This document shows positions 44,001-55,466 of a stretch of DNA of 64,000 nt, one piece after another. Made by a program: the position numbers and the translations under genes. Below the pieces are notes generated by a model, which was not told the DNA's origin, did no database searches, and was given only the letters and a program-made list of their open reading frames with translations. Positions within the stretch are counted from its first letter, which is position 1; the number at the start of each line of letters is the position of its first letter. This DNA comes from Daphnia pulex (Eukaryota; Arthropoda; Branchiopoda; Diplostraca; Daphniidae), in assembly GCF_021134715.1 (NCBI RefSeq), contig NC_060021.1, forward strand, positions 1,488,001 through 1,552,000, read 5' to 3'.

Positions 44001-47000
44001 GCTTCCTTCATCATCGTGTCCAGCAAGGCCGTCTCGGTCGATTGTTCCTTCTCTTCCAGCTGACGCCTGAGGCGACTGCTGTAGACGGTGACGGATGAGA
44101 GCAGAGCGTCCGGCAGGACTTCGGCGTCCTCTTCCGGTGCGGAATATCCGTTCATGTCGTAGTGGTAGGACGGGCTGGACGAAGTGGAAACCACCAGCGG
44201 CTGGGCGTTCCACGGCCCGCCCTGTCTGGCCCAGGTGTCGGAATTCAAAACGACTTGCACTTCTCTCTGGCACTTGCTGAGTCCGGCTTCACAGTCCATC
44301 TTCCGGCCGGAAGCCTGATCGTAAAAGGAGTGACGGCATCCGCCGCAAGGATCGACCCGGCAGACGGCCTTGGGGTTGGCCAGGCAGATTTTACTCTCGC
44401 AAATCGACTTGTTGCAGACGTGGACCACGGCCTTGGGGTCGTCGCAGATGGGTGGGTCGATCGAGCGCTGACGGGCCTGCCGGACACCACAAGTGGGCGA
44501 TCCTCGTGTCAGAGATCCTGGACAACAAAAATTTAAAATTAAAATTTCACATTTTTCTCTTGACTGGACGGAAAATTGACTGGGCAGAAAATTTGACTGG
44601 GCAGAAAATTTGACTGGGCAGAAAATTGACTGGGCAGAAAATTTGACTGGGCAGAAAATTGATTGGACGGACAGAAAAATGATAAAAAATATTTTTCAAC
44701 TGGACGGACCTTTGATGTGTTCGCCGTCCTTGTCGACACACCAGCAGATGCCCACCTCTTCCAGGCACTGGACGGGCTCCCAGTCGCCATTGGCCTTGTT
44801 GCATTTGGGCGTGAAAACGACTTTCTTGAACTTCTCGGCCATTTTGAGATTCTTCTCCCTCAGCTCCTCGCAGGTGGACAGGGACGGGCAGACGGCCTTG
44901 CACTCCCGTTCGGAATCAAAGTTGTTCATGTTGCCGGAACAGCCCGTGTAGCGGAAGGCCTCGCAGCGGTTGCGCTTCTCGTTGAAACTGTAGCGCAGGA
45001 CGGACGCCTTGCACGAGCCCAGCAACTTCTCCTGGAAACAAACGTCCCTGGGCTTGGGGCAGCAGACGGAAAATTCGCCCAGCGGCGACAGGTGACACTT
45101 GTGGGTCGACGGGCAGCTGGAGCCCATGGGGCCGCAGTTGACGGTCGTGTTGCTGCCGGACTGGCCGTCTCTCAGTGGCTGGCCGTGAGTGCAGGGATTG
45201 TCCAGCCTGGGCAGGCAGACGGGCAGAGGTGGGCAAGGGGCCCGGATGCAGTTGACCTGGACCACTCGACACTCTTCGGCAGGCGATCGGCATTCTACAC
45301 CATCACAAGGGTCCCGGCAAGCGCAGACTGGGCAGCCGGACGTGTCCAGCTGATAGCCATGAGCCGAGCAATCCAATTCAGGACATTCGCTCAGAGCCGG
45401 GCAGCTTCTCGGGGTGTGACATTGAGGTTGGAGTCCGGGTGGAACCCGGGTGCCGGCCAGTTCCCGCCCGTCGGCAGAAACGCAACAACAGGCCCGGGTG
45501 ACTGGATCGCACTGGACGGCCTCGAAGGCTCCGTCCTCTGGCCGGCAACGTGGGATGAACAGCCGATTGGCCGGCAGTCCGTTCTCCCTGGCCTTGTACT
45601 TCATGATCATCTGCATGTGCTGGCAGGCCGTCTTGATGAGCGGCTCGACGCATTGGGTTCCGCAACCGTTGGAGCAGCACTTGAGCTGGCCGTCGCAGTC
45701 CTCGTCGGCCGAGCACTCGCTGTCGCAGCTGTCCACCGAGATGGGCACCAGATAAGGGCACTGGCCGGCCTTGATGACGTGCTGGATCGGGCAGCAGTTC
45801 CCGTCCGGCCCGTTGTTTTCGCTGTAGCAGGAAAATCCTGCCGGGCAGCTCAGCGCCCGGCTGCGCGGATTGCACTGGATGGGCAGATTGTCGACAGGGT
45901 TGAGGAACGGCTCGCCAGCCGGGCAGCTGGCCGTCCATTCTTCGATTTCTTCTTCCTGGACGTTGGTGTCTTCTCGGTTGAGCTGCTGGACGGCCGTGCA
46001 GAATGGTAGAGCCGGGCAGAAGGGGGTCTCTGGGCAAGGGGAAACGACCAGCTGGCATTGCTGGCCGTCCGGGCAGTTGGTGACGTCGCAGGGGTTGCGG
46101 CACTCGCACAACGGGCAGTTGGTGGCGTTGTCCGTCGCGAACCCGTAGTCGCAGCCCAGCCGGCACAGCAGCCCCGGGCATTCGCTCTCCGTGTCGTGAC
46201 GCAATTTCAAACAGGTCGAGGCCGACCGCTGCTGGACCGAGGCCACACCCCGAGTGCCGGGCAACTCGACGCCAAACTCGTCCACGCACCAGCACTGGCC
46301 GTCCTTGTCGCATTGCTCCTCCTCAAATTCGCCCTGGGCAAATTAAAATTAAAAATTAAAATTTACATTTAATTGAATGCAATTTCCATTTAATTCAATT
46401 AACCCTTTATCGACGTGAGCCAATAAAAGTTTCTAACTTCTAGACGCCACGTAAACAAGGGTTAAAAGGGGATTCCCTATAGGACTTTGTCCCGACAGGC
46501 AATAGGGAGATCCAGAGGATCTCGCCACGGAAGTTCCTACGGCCGAAAAAGGGTTAAATTTTAATTAATTTACCTGCGGGGTGCAGCGCGGGTTTTTCAA
46601 AATCAAATTGTAGCCGGGCTCGGCCGGTTTGCGCCCGTCGGCAATTTCCTTCATCATTTCGCAGATGGACGGGAGACGGCCGTCCTCTTCCGCCGGAATT
46701 TGTTTAATAGAGCCGGGCGGAGCGGCCGGAGCTGTCGGGCAGCAGAATGAGGCGTTGTTGGGCAGGCTGTAGGTGCAGTGGAAGCCGGACGGGCAGGTGA
46801 ATTTGGAGCCGACGGTACAGCTGACGGCCTCGTCGGTCGCCTCGTTGCTCAGGTGCCGGCCAAAGGCGCAGGGTGGGACGAAAGTGGGCCGGCACTGCGG
46901 GCTCATCGGGCACCTTTTAGCGCTAGCCGGGCAGGACGGATCGCGTTTCATGAGGCATTGCTCACCTGCCGGGCAGGCCAGCTGCTCGCAGGGGTTGTCA

Positions 47001-50000
47001 CATTCACAGGTGGCGCATCCTTGGCCGTCTGACTTGAATCCGTAGTCGCAAGTCGAGCCGCAGACGGGCGAACTGCACCTGGACGACCGGGCCATGGCAT
47101 TGGCTGGAACAATAAAATTAAAAATTTGAAATTTCCGGCGGGAAATATATTGCCGGGCAATAACTTACAGACTCCGTCGCAGACGACGTCCTGGGCTGAT
47201 CCCATTGATCCTTTGACTTTGGTGCCCAGCTCGGGATCGACGCACCAGCAGACGAGTCCGTTGCGGCTGCACTGACGGGCGGCGAATTTCTGGCCGTCTT
47301 CATCGCACTGGGGCACGTAGCCTTTGCCTTCTCTCTCCGTCAAACTGAGCAGCTGGGCAATCTGCTGCTGCTGGAGGCACAGGGAGAAGTTGAAGGGCGG
47401 GACGCAGTGCTGGCCAGTACCAGCCGGGCAGCCACCGAGACTGGGACAACACTTGTCCGCCCCTTGGCATTCCATGTCGTTGGAGCAAGGCACTCCGCAA
47501 TCGGTCGAGTTGGCTTGTCCGTCCAAAGCTGGGCAGCTGCCCGGCTTGGTGATTCGATCGGCGGCCATACAGCAAACTCCGTAATCGGCACCTGATGAGA
47601 CGGGCAGGAAATTTTTATTTTAATTTTATGAGGTCATGACCCAGTTTTCTCTTTCTTGCTGTGCTGGGCTGGCCCGGTTGTGGCTTTCCTCTTCTTTTTA
47701 TTTTTTTTCTGTTTCTGCCCGGCCAAAAATGGGAATTTTTTTACAAAGTGGACAGGACATACCTGGCTGGACGATACAATCGAAGAGCTGCGGGCACTGC
47801 GGCTGACCGACTTGCAAGCCGCAGAGGAAGGGTCGATCGCCGCTGGGCATCGTCAGTGGCACACCGGCCGGGCACAAATCCTCGGCACTTCTCGCTTGCT
47901 TACCTGTTGATTTGTCCAGCATAAATAAATTATATCACAATTTTGTCTATTCATTTACATTTTAAAATAAAACTGGGCCAATTATTTTGTTTGCTGGACG
48001 AATTTCCCCCCATTTACGGTATGACTGGGCAAAATGACGTCATTGTGTATTGGGTTAAATTAAAGTTGAATGGCTAATCGATTACGGTAAATATTGCGTC
48101 AATAAGATAAGAGACGGGCAAGGTGCTGCCCATTAGCCTGGGAATTATTGGGCCGTGAATAAGAATGGGAACCGTCGCTGCTGGGCCATGGAGCGGACAG
48201 AAGAGACAAGATGGCGGAGACGGGCGGGTGGTGACTTACAGGTGGGCACGGGCGGGCACGGCTCCTTGGCGCACGGCATTTCCTCTAGTTGGCACGTCTG
48301 AGAGCCTGGACACTTGATGCCTCGGCACGGGTCGCGGCACTGGCACAACGGGCAGCCCTCGACGTCCAGCTCGAACTCGTACGGGCACAGCATCCGGCAT
48401 AAAAGTCCAGCACAAGGTTTAGGATCTAACAGGCAAATTATTTGAATTTGACATTATAGACGGGCGGGAATTTTGAATGTCCAGCAATAAAACTTACTGG
48501 TACAGTTGACGAGTTGGAGTGAGCGGGCGCGGGTGCCGGCCAGCTCGAAGCCGGACTCGTCGACGCAGAAGCAGTTGCCCGTCAGCGGGTCGCACTGGAC
48601 CGGCTCGTAGTCGCCGATGGGGTCGCAGCTGGGCAAACTGATGTCGTTGTCCGTCATCTGCAGGGCTCTGGCCCGTTTCACCGTCTCCACTCGCTGCCTC
48701 TCGCAAGCTGGGCGAATAAATCAAAAATTAAATTTCCCATAACTATACATTGACATGTGCTGCTGGAATCAATGAATGAAACGGACGAATTTTTATTTTT
48801 TTCCCACGGAACGGGATCGACTTATAAAGGGCCGGCCGGATGACGTCTTCTTATTCTGACGCAATGTGACTTCCGCATCACGCAATGGCGTCTAACCTTT
48901 TTCTTGTTTTTATTCCCATTCGGCCCGGGCCGTCTAACGGGAGAAAAAGGGACGGCCTTAATAACGGTAGGACATATTTTTCTATGTACAAACTCATCAG
49001 GTGAAATGAATCTTTTCTTTTCTTTCTCTCGCCCGGTTAAATGGTGGCAAAAAAATCAAAAACGTGAAAGTTGTAATAATGATGATGGCCAGCAGCCCAG
49101 CAGCAGCCCAGGAGCTGCGCTGTGCCAACCCGCACGTGTGCCGCTTTTAAACAGGAGAAAGTAGGGCGATGCCTTTTCTTTCTTTCTCGATTTTTTGGCT
49201 GGCCCACATCTTCTCCTCCAGCTGGAAAAAAATAAAAACTAAAACTGTTTTTTTTCTTTCTGGCTCTGCGTATAGACGCTGGCGGGCAGTTTTAAAAAAG
49301 AGAGGGGAGTGGTGATGGCCGTCGTGTTGCCCAGCGGTGGTGAAAATGTTCAACCCACAAAAATTGATGGCAGAGAGAGAAAATAAAAATATTTTCTTGT
49401 AATACAAAAATTCATGAGAGAAAGTTGCCGAGCTGTGCTGGCCCGGCTCCTGCTGGCCCTTTTTTTTATTTTCAAAGATTTAACCGCCACTCGCGTGAAC
49501 TCTCCCACATCACACCGAGTTCGTTCCAGTTATTTAAAATAACAAATCAAGACGGAAATGAAATAAATTCAGGTTGAAAATTTGAAATTAAATTAAATTC
49601 AAACTCACAGGTGAGTAGCGGCATGACGCAAAGGCGTCGGCATCCGTCGGTGCAGCATTTCGATTGGCCGTGGCAGTCGTCGTCGCTGGAACACTCGTCC
49701 GTCCGTTTACCTTCGACGGACGTGTCAGGCGGGCATCGGTCAGGGTCTCGGATTTTACTCGGACATCTGCCCGTCCCTTTCAGCCCGGCTGTTATACGAC
49801 AAGCAAAAAAAAATGAAATGAAATAAAAATCACGTGATTAGATTGAAATAAAATCAAATGCCAACGGTGTCTTGCGGTTGTTAACGGGGTACGAAACGGC
49901 CCTTGGAAATTGGAAAGACGGGCACGCTCTTTGAACTCTTTACGGTATATCTACACGTAGGTAAGTACGTCATGACCTTATTCTTCTTTAAATGGTAGAA

Positions 50001-50677
50001 AGAGTGAACCGGAAGACATGTGCACACATGTGCCCAACCAGTGGCCCAGCAGCTCACAAAAAAAGAGATAGGAAACAAAGACAAAAGTGAAAAGATGTTT
50101 GGCTGGCCATCAGCAGTTCAGCTTCTAATATATTTTTTTGTGGTATTCATGTCAACGGGGCGGAGCCGGGCGCAATGAAAAAATTCCGTGGAGCCCCCGC
50201 TGGACAAGAGGAAGAAGGGGGGAGTAAGATTTTGCCCAGGAAGATTTTTATTTTGTTGTGTTGGTGGTGGGGGATTTTGATGCAAGTAGGTCATGCCGGC
50301 CCCTCTTCTTCTTCTTCTTTTCCTTTTTTCTCTTCTTCTCGTCCGCCTCCCTCGTCTTGACCCGGATTCAGCGCACTGAACCTTTTTTTCTTATTTTTAT
50401 TTTTATTTCCAGCACAGAGAAATTGAGACGGGCCAAAGATAAAAAAAAAAAAAAAAAAAAAAAACAACTTGTCGCGATTGAACGAATAGGAATTTGATTC
50501 ACTTTTTGGGGGTGGTGGGGTTTAGTTTTTTCCGTCGTGTGTTGATAATAAACGAGGTCGATTGCAGGTATATCTGAATAATACAATAAGAATATATTCA
50601 CCTGTGAATGTGGAATTGAGGCTGGCCGAAGCCAAGCCGGCCAGGACGAGTAGCAGCAAAACGATCGATTGCTGCAT
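41027..50677 (-). CDS. Multidomain Tg1/WAP/antistasin/Kunitz type I membrane protein, 13 exons, about 2168 aa
   Basis: Exons: 50602-50677, 49609-49788, 48498-48707, 48240-48425, 47763-47903, 47169-47591, 46574-47103, 44710-46333, 43416-44517, 42811-43328, 41883-42680, 41583-41815, 41027-41512. All phases agree. Signal peptide [18 protein letters not shown]. Exons 2-8 carry WAP, thyroglobulin-1 (CWCV), antistasin-like and lustrin-like Cys modules in series. Kunitz domains occur once in exon 8 (P1 Lys, GSCKAS), once in exon 10 (P1 Arg, GHCRAL) and once in exon 11 (P1 Arg, GMCRAN), each with six cysteines. A mucin-like Thr run, a final Tg1, a possible SEA-like region (exon 12) and one transmembrane helix ([20 protein letters not shown]) precede a 60-residue basic/Pro cytoplasmic tail. 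Expected role: surface inhibitor of trypsin-like and cysteine proteases. Not matched to a named gene. The exon 9 donor (weak GTTTAA) is uncertain by 4 bases. Confidence 0.85.
42722..42806. repeat. Minisatellite in intron 10
   Basis: Tandem units of about 16 bases (GAATTAAAGTTAAAT / GAATTAAAGTTAATT). The paralogous intron at 34740-34798 has fewer units, so the array length has changed since duplication. Confidence 0.8.
44565..44675. repeat. Minisatellite in intron 8
   Basis: Six or seven 16-17 base units of the type TTGACTGGGCAGAAAAT, flanked by GACTGGACGG. The paralogous intron of copy 2 (36598-36655) has about three. It contains the GACTGGGCA word that is common in noncoding DNA of this half of the window. 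Confidence 0.85.
46399..46557. mobile_element. piggyBac-type MITE in intron 7
   Basis: A 151-base insert (46403-46553) with inverted ends CCCTTTATCG...CGAAAAAGGG, flanked on both sides by TTAA target duplications (46399-46402, 46554-46557). TTAA targets and CCC/GGG termini are characteristic of the piggyBac superfamily. No transposase, so non-autonomous. Confidence 0.75.
50440..50465. repeat. Poly-A tract
   Basis: An A run of about 25 in intron 1 of the inhibitor gene. Homopolymer only. Confidence 0.85.
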
Positions 50678-53677
50678 CCTCTCTTTTCTCTTCAATACAA
50701 ATGCGATTCGTCCGACCTGAATGATTTTCAAAACAAAAATTGACAAATAAATAAAATTTCTTGTCCGTTTAAAAAAAAAAACGGGCAAAAGCGGCTGAAA
50801 AAAAAACAACAGAAGAGAAAATGTCGAGAAAATGACGTGACCAGGATATCCGTTTACACCGACACCCAAAACTCTTGTGAAAGAACTTGGTTCTTCTCGT
50901 CGCTGTGGCTGGATCCACGCCCGTCTTCTTCAACCTACATTTTCTTTTTTCTTTTCTTTGTCCGTTGAGCCGGGCGTGACGGAACAAGAAACACACGTTA
51001 CACAAGTCTAAGTAATAAGTACGTGCTGTTGCTGCTGCTGCGTATATATTACAGGTTAGTGTTTTAGTCTCTTAGTCGGCCATTAAACTCACCCAGCACA
51101 AGAAAATAAAAATAAAAATTTCATTTTTGTTTTTCTCATTTTTACCTGGAACGAAATGGACGCAAATCCGCTGGATGACTCAACACTGGTGGGAGAAGGG
51201 GGGCGAACACCCAAAGTGTCTTTTTTGCGCAAGGTGCGATGTCAAAACTCAACAAATATAAGAAAACCCACACACACAACTGGGCAACCAAAAAAAGAGA
51301 AAACGGGCCAGCCAAAAAATTCAAACACCACAGAGAAAAAGATATAGGAGCGTCTGGTTGGACAGCTCTCGATGGACTGAAGTCAAATTCTTTTCACCCA
51401 CCACTGTGTATACCCCAGCAGACAGACCCAAAAGGTGGGGGGCTGGCCCGTCTTCCTCAAACTCCGCCCCTTTTTCTCCTTGATAACACACACCTGTATT
51501 AGTGCTGCGTGTCGAATGGATTTCTATTTTTCTTACATTTCTTCAATGTAGGCCCTTTTCCATCCACCACCCCTATAAGCTATGTGCTAACCTCAATTGC
51601 GTCATCATCACTCGCGGCGGAGAGGATCGGAATTCCTGCGTGTTAATAAGGCCCAGTCGGGATGGGCCAGCGGCGGATGAGCCGAAAGCGGACGGAGAAA
51701 GTCCAAATCGGCCGCCAGTGTATATCAATGAAACAATTTCAACTTTCTTTCAATTTCAATTAGAAACAAATAAATATATCGATGGCTGACCACAGCATTG
51801 GATATTTATTTCTTGCCCAGCTTTTGCCCGGTTTTTGCCCGGCTTTTGCCCAGCATTGTCCAGCAAGGGAAAGTTATGACGACTGAACGATTCTTTCTCA
51901 GAGTGAAAACAGCAGCCCAGCAGCTCAATCGGAGAGAAATAATCGTTCCAGTTTGTTGAACCCCCACAGGGTACGCGAAACTCAACAAGGGCGTGTCTAA
52001 TGTAATTAAAGATAAGCTACATTTCAATGTTTTTTTCTGATGTTATCAATTAGCATCCGTATGTATACCCCCAATATGGCGGCCTATTTCCAAAGAAACG
52101 ACCTTGGCCCTCTGATGGAAAGTCCGGCCATCTGTGTCGACTACATCCGGCAGGGCCGGCCATCACACACCAGCAATAGATAAAACCATTTACGCGTCTG
52201 GAATTCATTTCAAGACTTTTTCGACGGGGGGTTTTTCCAGCACAAAAATACCAAAGAAATGAAAATAAAACGGGCGGGGGCTTTCTAATCCGGCTAGAAT
52301 AACATTTTCATTTTCTTTTTGTGCTTTACCTTTTTGGTTTTCATTCGATTGCCTCATCATCCCAGTGAAACAGCACAGCACAGCACGGGCGGCTAAATAG
52401 AGATCCGGTGGGTGTGGATCAGTGGGTGGTGTATAGTATAGTATATTTGGCCCAGCTGTTGTCAATTGAGAGAAAGAAGATGTGTGATGGAAATGGAAAA
52501 GAAAAGCAGAAAGAAAACAACTTGGAAAAATCTCTTTTTTATTTATTTTTATTTTTCCAAACGTCGTAAACAATTCCGGATTGGCTTTTTTCTCTTTTCT
52601 TGGCTGCTGCTGGACAGTTGCGGCAGGCCATGGGAATCTTGCGGGCCAGAGTGAAATTTCTCGTCTCATTCATCAACAAAAAAACAGACGGACCGGATGA
52701 AAAAATAGGAGAATCCGAAATGTCAATTTATAAAATAGAAATAAATCGACGGGAAAAATGGGAATATCCATTTATAAATAAAATAAATAAATGTGTACAC
52801 AATACCGGATGCATCAGATTACGTCGAACAGTATGATGTAGTAATACCTGTAGGCATCCGGAGAGAAATCCACCGTCTATTATATTCTTGACACATTTCC
52901 CCACAAAAAAATAAAATAAAGGACGGCCCGGCCCGTCTAAAGAAAGAAAATAAAGAAATAAAATAAAAGGAAGACACGCACATATATTTAAGTCCTATAT
53001 ATCGATTGGTCCAGCTTTTTAAAAAAAGAAACCAAAAAATAAATAAGGGCCAGCACCACCACCACGCCGTGGGTTTGCGTTTCACGCTATCCAGTCATCA
53101 CTCTCCTGGCCAGCCCCCCTGCTGGTCTATATAAGTATAACAAGAGAAGTTATACATATACGTGTCTCGGAGACGGGCCACAACACGCGAGACCCTACGA
53201 GACGGAAACTTGCATTTTATATATGAGCCCGGAAATCATTCTATAACTTTTTTTATAAATTTTATTTGTATTTTTGGGGGGGTTCGTTAGACGCATCACT
53301 ATCGATTTGAGTTTGGTGTTGGGCCGGCATATATTATAAATGTATATACAGCTGTGTGCCCGTATATGGAATAGATTATATAAAACGGCCCCTTTATTTA
53401 GACAAGGTGGTCGGATTATACTTTTTTTTCTTGATTGTCAAATGATATAAGGGCCGTCTTGATGCCGGGCAGACTGCTGGCGGCTTTTGCGCAGCCGCCA
53501 AGGCCAGCAGCCACCAACCCTGGGGTTGACACTTGATATATACCTGTCCGGCATTGCGTTTACACCCGTCACAAGAGGGTGAACGTCCGGCTGGTCTGTG
53601 TTGTGTGTGTGCCCAGTCATCTGATTTCATTTCAAAAGTGTTTTTTGTGTCTGATGTGAGTGCCGGGCGAGCCAAAA
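50678..53677. other. Intergenic, inhibitor gene to stum
   Basis: Holds the inhibitor promoter side (50678-51000) and the stum upstream region. 51813-51864 is a short array of TTGCCCRGCTT units. Other stretches are AT-rich and scattered with GACGGGC, GGCCCG and CCAGC words. Longer open frames here are low-complexity and have no homology I can recognise. No TATA at a convincing distance. Confidence 0.5.
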
Positions 53678-55466
53678 ATGGTCCGCAAGGACGAGCCGCT
53701 CAAAGTGACGGACTTGGAGACGGGCGATGATGCGACGTCGTCGACGACGTCCGCCAAAGAGACGGCCAAACCCAACAGCGTCTTCAACCGGCTGGCCTAC
53801 GGCGACAGTAAAAAGTCCAACAAAAAAGATGAAGTGACTAATAAACCGGAGACGGGCAAAACGGGCAAATCAGTCACGGGCAAAACGAGTGGCAAAATTC
53901 CGGTGATTAAAAGTGGTGGCCAGCAGAGCAAATCGGCGGCCAGCAGCAACAACGAGCAGGTACAGACGGCCCCGCCGGGCGGTGCCAGCGTTTTCGATCG
54001 GCTAACGAGCGGCGATCGTCTTTACCGGACAACACAAACTGGTCGAAAACCGGCGGGCAGACGGGCAGACGCAACGGTCGCGTCCAGCAGTTCGACAGCA
54101 ACGTCATCATCGAAAGTGAATAAGAATAAATTATTTGTCCCGACGGGCAATAACAGCAGCGAGGCGGGCGGTGGTGCCGGTCCGGCCATCTCAGACGAGA
54201 CGGGCAATCACGTCATTATGCTGGGCTCGCCGGAACGCGAAGAGACGGACGAATTCAACGAGGAAGATCCCGTCATCGAAATTTCGCTGATTCAACCGCC
54301 GACGGCCAAGGTCCGTTCACCTCGGCCCGTCTTGAAGAAATCCGCCCGGCTCCTCCTGTCTCAACGTGAGCAACTCACCCGCCGGAAATCCTGGGTATAC
54401 CAAAAAATGACTGGGCAAAAAATAAATTTAGGACAGCAACTTCATCAGCGATGGATTTTTGTGAGCTGGCCAGCTGACGTCACACATTTACATTGCAGCG
54501 GTGGTAAAAAAAGAAAGAAAAATCGATAATGGGCAACCGTACACAACATCAGCTGGCCGGCACCACCAGCACTTTCTAAAAATGGGCACAGAGAGTCATA
54601 AGAGGGTGGGGGGAATGGACTGGCCGGCCAAGGCTCTCTCAACATCTTGTAAGAGTCCCTTCAAGGTTATATTAAAAGAGCTGGAACAGCAGCAGCTTTT
54701 GGGCTTTCCCAAATGGGACGTGATGATGAAAAAACAACCAAATAAAATAAAATACAAGCGTCAGATGATTAAGCAATACATCGCCTCCAGCTAATTAAAT
54801 ATATCAAGTTTGCCCGACCATATTGGCTGGACCTTTTCTCTTTTTTTATTTTATTTCGTTTGGCTGATTGAAATATTTAATTTTCAAAATTAAGAGACTC
54901 GAGCGAATACCAGTTGCTCTGGTGGAAAGGACTTCGCTGGCCAGAGGAGCTCTGCCCGTCCTTCCCCAAGGTCTGGCGTGGATTTGCTTAATACTGAACG
55001 GACTTCTTCCTGGAACAGGTGAAATGATGATGACATTTTTTGAAAATCAATTCCGTGAAAGGTAATATCTTTGGCCGGCTGAATGAAAAAGGAACGATTC
55101 TCAGCGGGTTGCTGGGCTTGTGTCTGGGGGCTCCGAGGTTCTCGGCCCGGGTGACGACCGAGCACAGGTTGCTGGCCTTCATCATCAACTTGACGATTGG
55201 CATCTTCCAAGCTTTCACCGTCCTCTTTTGTTTAGTCGGCTGGTGCTGGGCACTCGGCTGGGGCATCATCCTCGTCAAAACGTCCGGTAAATCAAATATT
55301 TTTTTTAAAATAAATATATTTTTGGCTGAGGGCCGGCCGATTGATGTTGTGCTCATATTGGTGGGCAGGTCACTACAACAGGTGGAAGATTAACAATCTC
55401 GACAGTTCCAACGAGGACGGACTGCCTCACGTGCTGGTCACCAACAACCCCGATCCGAGATACTGA
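53678..55466 (+). CDS. stum: Stum homologue (SPEC3-domain membrane protein), 4 exons, about 377 aa
   Basis: Exons 53678-54394, 54895-55018, 55092-55286 and 55369-55466; phases 0, 1, 1 agree and the frame ends at TGA. Exon 1 encodes a long Ser/Thr/Lys-rich disordered head with repeated TGK units. Exons 2-4 encode the SPEC3 domain: RGALPVLPQGLAWICLILNG, LLPGTG joined to TILSGLLGLCLGAPRFSARV, then FIINLTIGIFQAFTVLFCLV and GWCWALGWGIILVKTSG, giving two to three membrane segments. The short tail is HYNRWKINNLDSSNEDGLPH. In Drosophila, stum is needed for mechanical transduction in proprioceptive neurons; vertebrate STUM shares only the C-terminal domain. Upstream noncoding exons or a longer N-terminus cannot be excluded. 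Confidence 0.9.

Noticed and set aside
44663-46009. 448-codon open frame on the plus strand
   Set aside because: It lies antisense to exon 8 of the inhibitor gene, whose Cys-rich GC-biased codons leave the opposite strand open. The product has no domain.
53394-53675. 93-codon minus-strand frame upstream of stum
   Set aside because: No homology; divergent leader region only.
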